Below are positions 60,289 to 64,000 of a stretch of 64,000 nt of DNA, in pieces. The DNA is from Aliidiomarina sp047920995. GTDB taxonomy: Bacteria; Pseudomonadota; Gammaproteobacteria; Enterobacterales; Alteromonadaceae. The notes under the pieces were generated by a model. It was not told the DNA's origin and did no database searches. It was given only the letters and a program-made list of their open reading frames with translations. Position numbers and translations under genes: made by a program. The first letter of the stretch is position 1. Each line of letters begins with the position of its first letter. The stretch is taken from positions 8,551 to 72,550 of the forward strand of contig NZ_JBLRWZ010000008.1 in the NCBI RefSeq assembly GCF_047920995.1. Reading direction: 5' to 3'.

Positions 60289-61443
60289 TTATTTAGCACC
60301 CTGCAGTAGCGCCACCAGATGCTGCTGCCAAAATGCCACTGGGTGCTGCATGGCGTTGCGCCCTACCGGTATTTCGCACACTTGCACAGGCTTACCTTCG
60401 CGTACATAACTGGCGCGAGGTTTTGGCAACACTTCTACACCTTGCTCTTGCGCATATGCAGCTATTGCCTGTTGCAGTTGCTCGCGCTCCATCTGAATAT
60501 GCAAATGGAACATGGCCGCTTGCGGCGGGTTCGGTACCACTTGCACTGCGGCTACTTCAGCCAAGGCCAAACCAAGTTCTCGCGCATAACTTACCGCACT
60601 ATCTACACTGGCGAGGTTTTCGGCAACTCCTTGTTTGGCAGCTAATATGTAGGGATACAAAGAGAATAAATTGCCCCCTGCCCGGCGCGCCCATACTTTA
60701 GCTTCGGCAATAAAATCAGCTTCCCCGAGCAACATCGCCCCAGAAATACCCGCTAAATCTTTATAGAAACTTACGTACACCGAATCAGCAAGGCCGGCAA
60801 TAGTGGCCAAACTTTGCCCATAGGCCGCTTGGCATTGCCACAAACGCGCGCCATCAAAGTGCACCGCTATATCATGCTCACGTGCCCAAGCTACTTGCGC
60901 CTGCAAATCATGCCAACTGGGCAACTGCCCGCCAATTTCCCGCGCGGGGAGCTCCCAAACTACAGCTGCTGGCAATTCTGCGGCCGGGCCAACGCCAAAG
61001 CCGCGCGCCGCCGATAATGGGGAGCTGGGCGTATACACTAGGTTTCGTAAATCTTCGCTAGTAAATGGTGCCTGCTCATCACCAATATGCTGCGCAGCAA
61101 GCCCCCATAATTCCTGATAGCCTGATTCTTCGTGCAGCAATAAATGGGAAGTTGGGTGCAAACCGATCGTGTTGCGCCCCTTGTGTTCGGCGTGAATCCG
61201 CAATGCTAATGGTTGCGCTAAGGTGCCACTCGGTAAAAACAACGCCGCCGGCTTGCCGAACAATGCGGCTATCTCTTGCTCAAAATCTTCAATCAGCGCA
61301 CCTTGGCCATATACATCTTGCGCTACAGGCTGGCCACTCTCGCGTTCCAGCGTTTCCACGTAATCGGCTAGGCTGCGCAGTGTTGCCGCCATTCCTCTAG
61401 CGGGTTGGCGCAACATGGATACTATTGGTTTTGCGGTGCTCAC
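60289..61443 (-). CDS. Threonine aldolase-like PLP enzyme (beta-eliminating lyase family)
   Basis: PLP enzyme related to low-specificity L-threonine aldolase. The PLP lysine is K228 in VSFYKDLAGISGAML and the ring-binding aspartate is D197 in HFDGARLW; LFLPSGTLAQPLAL forms the phosphate-binding region. The usual aldolase SK(G/D) context is changed to YKD, and the N-terminus is longer, so the actual substrate may differ. The GTG at 61443 overlaps the upstream TGA by four bases, coupling it to the ChaN-like gene. Confidence 0.82.
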   Translation of the reverse strand: MSTAKPIVSMLRQPARGMAATLRSLADYVETLERESGQPVAQDVYGQGALIEDFEQEIAALFGKPAALFLPSGTLAQPLALRIHAEHKGRNTIGLHPTSHLLLHEESGYQELWGLAAQHIGDEQAPFTSEDLRNLVYTPSSPLSAARGFGVGPAAELPAAVVWELPAREIGGQLPSWHDLQAQVAWAREHDIAVHFDGARLWQCQAAYGQSLATIAGLADSVYVSFYKDLAGISGAMLLGEADFIAEAKVWARRAGGNLFSLYPYILAAKQGVAENLASVDSAVSYARELGLALAEVAAVQVVPNPPQAAMFHLHIQMEREQLQQAIAAYAQEQGVEVLPKPRASYVREGKPVQVCEIPVGRNAMQHPVAFWQQHLVALLQGAK

Positions 61444-62405
61444 GAGCCGCCCCGCATAGTTTCTAGAAACTCAGCGCAATAATCGCGTTCTTCCACGGCT
61501 GGAACAAAATAGATTAAATCGGCAGGTAAACGCCCTTCCACACGATCCTGCAAATACGTGCTGGCATCATGTTCACTGCCTACCGCTTGCAACATAATGG
61601 TAAGCCGCGGCACTTCGTTGTTCAGCCACAACGGCGCGCCATAATCAGCACGCACATGGCCACCACCGGCAATAAATACACTCACTTTATCGGCCAGCGC
61701 ATTACGGTTCATTTGCCGCGCCATGAATTGATCTCGGGCCAGCTGCATTTTCAGCATCGGTGCTGCCATATCGGCAGGAAACAAATTGCAGTGGCTAGTT
61801 ACCACCAAATCCAGTAAAAACTCCGAATGCGCTGGGCTATAGTGTGGTATTTCTACGATATCGCGGCGCGTAGCATCTTTCTGTTCTTCCGCCAAATCAC
61901 CTGCTAGCACACGGTTTGCCCACATTAGCGCCACATGCACCTGAGCTTGGTAGTGCTCCCATGGCCAGCCCGGGTTCCAGTTCAGCTCATAGGGCAGCAA
62001 ATCTCGGCGCATCATCGAACTATCAAGCGCGCGTTGTTGATCTACCGCCAACATTTCCATGGCTACATTGCCTAAAACCCGTTCATCGGCTAAAGCTTGC
62101 AGAAACTCAGCCTGAAACACATGGTGATCGGGGTGATCATGTTGTTCACCCAGCATTACCCAGCCACCTTCAGGCAGCATGGTAAGCACCTGTTCCCAGC
62201 TATAGAATTGCTCTGTAGCTGGGCTCCAAAAATGGCCAATTAACGGGTTATCAAGATGCTGATCGGCAATAAACTCACCAGCATAAAACGGCGCTTCCGC
62301 GGCAGGCGGAATATTCGTATTGCGCACACTAGGTGAGGTTGCGCACGCAACCAATAGCAGCGCAAATACGCCAATAGTGAGCGGCTTATAAATGCGCTTC
62401 AACAT
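61440..62405 (-). CDS. ChaN-family lipoprotein
   Basis: Lipoprotein signal with lipobox LVAC at residues 19-22 (core IGVFALLLVAC). The mature domain has VMLGEQHDHPDHH and the late VFIAGGGHVRADYGAPLWL, both characteristic of the ChaN family, a haem-binding, iron-regulated lipoprotein in Campylobacter. Function here is not known. The gene overlaps the upstream M14 gene by 20 bases and the downstream aldolase by four, so all three are translated together. Confidence 0.87.
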   Translation of the reverse strand: MLKRIYKPLTIGVFALLLVACATSPSVRNTNIPPAAEAPFYAGEFIADQHLDNPLIGHFWSPATEQFYSWEQVLTMLPEGGWVMLGEQHDHPDHHVFQAEFLQALADERVLGNVAMEMLAVDQQRALDSSMMRRDLLPYELNWNPGWPWEHYQAQVHVALMWANRVLAGDLAEEQKDATRRDIVEIPHYSPAHSEFLLDLVVTSHCNLFPADMAAPMLKMQLARDQFMARQMNRNALADKVSVFIAGGGHVRADYGAPLWLNNEVPRLTIMLQAVGSEHDASTYLQDRVEGRLPADLIYFVPAVEERDYCAEFLETMRGGS

Positions 62406-63336
62406 AGTTCAAACCTCCAACCACCGCCGCTACTTGCGCCAAAATACATTCCTCTGGCGTGGCGTTGGCGCTATCCGGATACACTTCCGTAGTGCTCACG
62501 TAATTAGCGTTCGTTAAGCCCATACACAAGCCATATTTTTTGCCGTTGTAGTTGATTACGCCAAACTGCGCCAGTGGCTCGCCAATGAGCTTGCCATCAT
62601 CATCAGCTTCCGCAACGTGGGTTACTTTTTGCACCGAATCCAGAATCGATTTTTGAAACGCTGGCTGCGGGTTTTCACTATCACCCACCAAGTAAAAACC
62701 ATCTGGAATATTCCAATTGGTGTTCACCGTGCCATCACGGGCTGCCAACGCTGGACGAAATTCACTGTTATCAGAATCAGTGGTTTCATGTAAATCGATA
62801 TGCATCACGATATCGGCCGCTAATTTATCCAGATAGCTTTGCAGTTGCGCGGCCTCGCCCACTTGGTTCGGGGCACTAGAGCGTACAAATGAACGGTTCG
62901 GATCATTCGCCGAAGGGTTCCAACGGTTAATGGTTTCATAACCCCACGGGCTAATGCATGGCACCACTAATACATTGAAGGCATCGGTATAATGGCGCGC
63001 TTGGGTTTGCAGGAAGCGCAAGGCACCATGCACACCGCTGGTTTCATAGCCATGCACACCACCGGTTACCAACACAGTAGGCTTACCGTTTTGCCAATCA
63101 CGGGTTTTCACAGCAAACAACGGATAATCTTGAAAACCAAACTGGCTATACGGCAGTTCACCATACTGCACTACATCGAAATCATTTTTGCAGGCATCAA
63201 GCTCGCTCAACACATCATCTTGATACGAGCGCTGCACTTTTTGCTCACGCAACCATTGTTGTTTCTCTTCACTACCCCAAGCTTCACCTTGAGTGCCAAT
63301 ATGGTAACTACTTTCGCCTTGTTGTTTCGTTGTCAT
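62386..63336 (-). CDS. M14-family zinc carboxypeptidase/deacylase-like protein
   Basis: Zinc hydrolase of the M14 superfamily (carboxypeptidase to aspartoacylase/AstE types). Metal ligands H95 and E98 lie in TGGVHGYET and the third histidine is H183 in HIDLHETTD. Substrate-binding features resemble M14 peptidases (RWNPSANDPNRSF). There is no signal peptide, so it is cytoplasmic. It is the first gene of an overlapping three-gene set with ChaN and the aldolase-like enzyme. The real substrate is unknown. Confidence 0.82.
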   Translation of the reverse strand: MTTKQQGESSYHIGTQGEAWGSEEKQQWLREQKVQRSYQDDVLSELDACKNDFDVVQYGELPYSQFGFQDYPLFAVKTRDWQNGKPTVLVTGGVHGYETSGVHGALRFLQTQARHYTDAFNVLVVPCISPWGYETINRWNPSANDPNRSFVRSSAPNQVGEAAQLQSYLDKLAADIVMHIDLHETTDSDNSEFRPALAARDGTVNTNWNIPDGFYLVGDSENPQPAFQKSILDSVQKVTHVAEADDDGKLIGEPLAQFGVINYNGKKYGLCMGLTNANYVSTTEVYPDSANATPEECILAQVAAVVGGLNYVEAHL

Positions 63337-63485
63337 TGTTACTACCTTTCGCTGGTATTTAAGGGGTGTATCATCATTTAATGCACTCGAGTATATCGCG
63401 AATTAGCGCAGGTTGGAAAACAAGCCAGCGTGTTCAACTGCAATCATGTTGGTATGAAATGTTGCCAAGAATTTAGCACACCAGG

Positions 63486-63521
63486 TTGCCAGAACAACCA
63501 AATAACTGTATAAATAACCAG
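63486..63521 (+). promoter_or_regulatory. yebG SOS promoter with LexA box
   Basis: -35 TTGCCA (63486-63491), 17 bases, -10 TATAAA (63509-63514). A LexA-type operator CTGTATAAATAACCAG (63506-63521) overlaps the -10, matching CTGT-N8-ACAG at all but one position. The gene downstream is a known SOS gene, so the site and promoter fit as one unit. Confidence 0.85.
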
Positions 63522-63605
63522 TATACACATAGGCAATTATTTGCGCCGCCCTTCCTAAAAAAGAGCGCCTAATTCAATATCAATAATGCACCCACGAGGT
63601 ACGCC

Positions 63606-63914
63606 ATGGCTGTGATCACGCAATACGTAGTTGTTCGCAACGGAGAAGAAAAAATGACCTTTACCAGCAAAGCCGAAGCCGATGCACATGATAAAATGCT
63701 CGATATGGTAGATGAGCTGGTGCCGCTGTTAGAAAAATGTGAGGCCTTAACTTCTGATACATTAACTAGCGAACAGCAAATTGAAGATATGGCGTTTTTC
63801 TTAGCCCGCGAGCGCGAGCAAGTGCTTATTGCTCTGGGAGCAAAAAAGCCAGCCAAGAAAAAGGCGCCAAAGCCGGCGCCTAAAACTGTTACCGAAGAGC
63901 CTGCAACAGAGTAA
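63606..63914 (+). CDS. yebG: YebG family protein, SOS-regulated
   Basis: A 102-residue protein with the YebG core: ITQYVVVRNGEEKMTFTSKAEADAHDKMLDMVDELV. In E. coli yebG is induced by DNA damage under LexA; its biochemical role is unknown. The C-terminal 25 residues are lysine-, alanine- and proline-rich (AKKPAKKKAPKPAPK), a disordered basic tail that could contact nucleic acid and is longer than in the enteric protein. GAGGT precedes the ATG. An SOS promoter lies about 90 bases upstream. Confidence 0.93.
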   Translation: MAVITQYVVVRNGEEKMTFTSKAEADAHDKMLDMVDELVPLLEKCEALTSDTLTSEQQIEDMAFFLAREREQVLIALGAKKPAKKKAPKPAPKTVTEEPATE

Positions 63915-63916
63915 AG

Positions 63917-63940
63917 AATAACAGCAAGGCGTTATTTTTT
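63917..63940 (+). terminator. Probable terminator of yebG
   Basis: Short stem AATAAC / GTTATT with an eight-base loop followed by Ts, two bases after the yebG stop. Weak stem but correctly placed. Confidence 0.6.
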
Positions 63941-64000
63941 ATCACTCTGAGTTTTATCACTCGGCAAATCGCAAGTGCTTTTGTTGTCAATCTGGCAAGG

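Noticed and set aside
1..64000. CRISPR array, insertion sequence, prophage, integron, tRNA/rRNA genes
   Set aside because: No regularly spaced repeats of CRISPR length, transposase or integrase frames, attachment-site duplications or cloverleaf sequences were seen; nearly all of the window is conserved chromosomal genes.

Overview
This 64 kb window looks like ordinary core chromosome of a marine gammaproteobacterium. Gene order matches Alteromonadales, Shewanella and Vibrio relatives: rpsB/map-glnD-dapD, ynjBCDF, truC-yqcC with DUF3549 and DUF3301, syd/queF-ppnN, gcvA-rlmM, comEC-msbA-lpxK-ycaR-kdsB, lolCDE and mfd-csiV. The moderate base composition and the complete branched-chain amino-acid operon would fit Idiomarinaceae, but that family call is inference. 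I see no tRNA or rRNA gene, insertion sequence, prophage, integron or CRISPR array.

Layout. 1-4.9 kb: 5' end of rpsB with its S2-binding leader, divergent from map-glnD-dapD. 5-9.3 kb: a four-gene YnjBCDF-type ABC importer operon. 9.3-14.8 kb: a TVP38/flavin disulfide-reductase fusion, a TonB-dependent receptor and a DUF3047 protein. 14.8-24.9 kb: truC-yqcC, DUF3549-DUF3301, lysC with promoter and lysine riboswitch, a GNAT enzyme, syd, queF, ppnN, DUF3192 and NAD-type isocitrate dehydrogenase. 25-30 kb: two unrecognised genes, rlmM, an alpha/beta hydrolase, gcvA, a small lipoprotein and DUF1415. 30-36.8 kb: a valine (isobutyryl-CoA) degradation operon with a divergent AraC-type regulator. 37-47.6 kb: lipid A/Kdo genes, comEC and lipoprotein sorting (lolCDE). 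47.7-55.4 kb: mfd, csiV, acnA. 55.6-63.9 kb: tesB, an SDR, DUF1028, a 2-TM protein of unknown role, outer-membrane phospholipase A, an aldolase/ChaN/M14 operon, and LexA-controlled yebG.

Control elements read directly from the sequence include the rpsB leader and promoter, the lysC lysine riboswitch with a candidate anti-Shine-Dalgarno, an SOS promoter at yebG, six intrinsic terminators (one inside the valine operon), and several unexplained hairpins.

The most unusual pattern is a set of short in-frame tandem arrays. Two unrelated genes 9 kb apart (ynjB-like and the DUF3301 gene) each carry three copies of a 21-bp unit built on the same 13-base core, AACAGCCCTGAGC, encoding NSPE heptads with identical codons. 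ynjB has a second array (15 bp x 4), csiV has two small repeats around its signal peptide, and a 15-bp duplication forms the ribosome-binding region of gcvA. This suggests seeding or slippage of microrepeats into low-constraint positions. No larger undescribed system was recognised.
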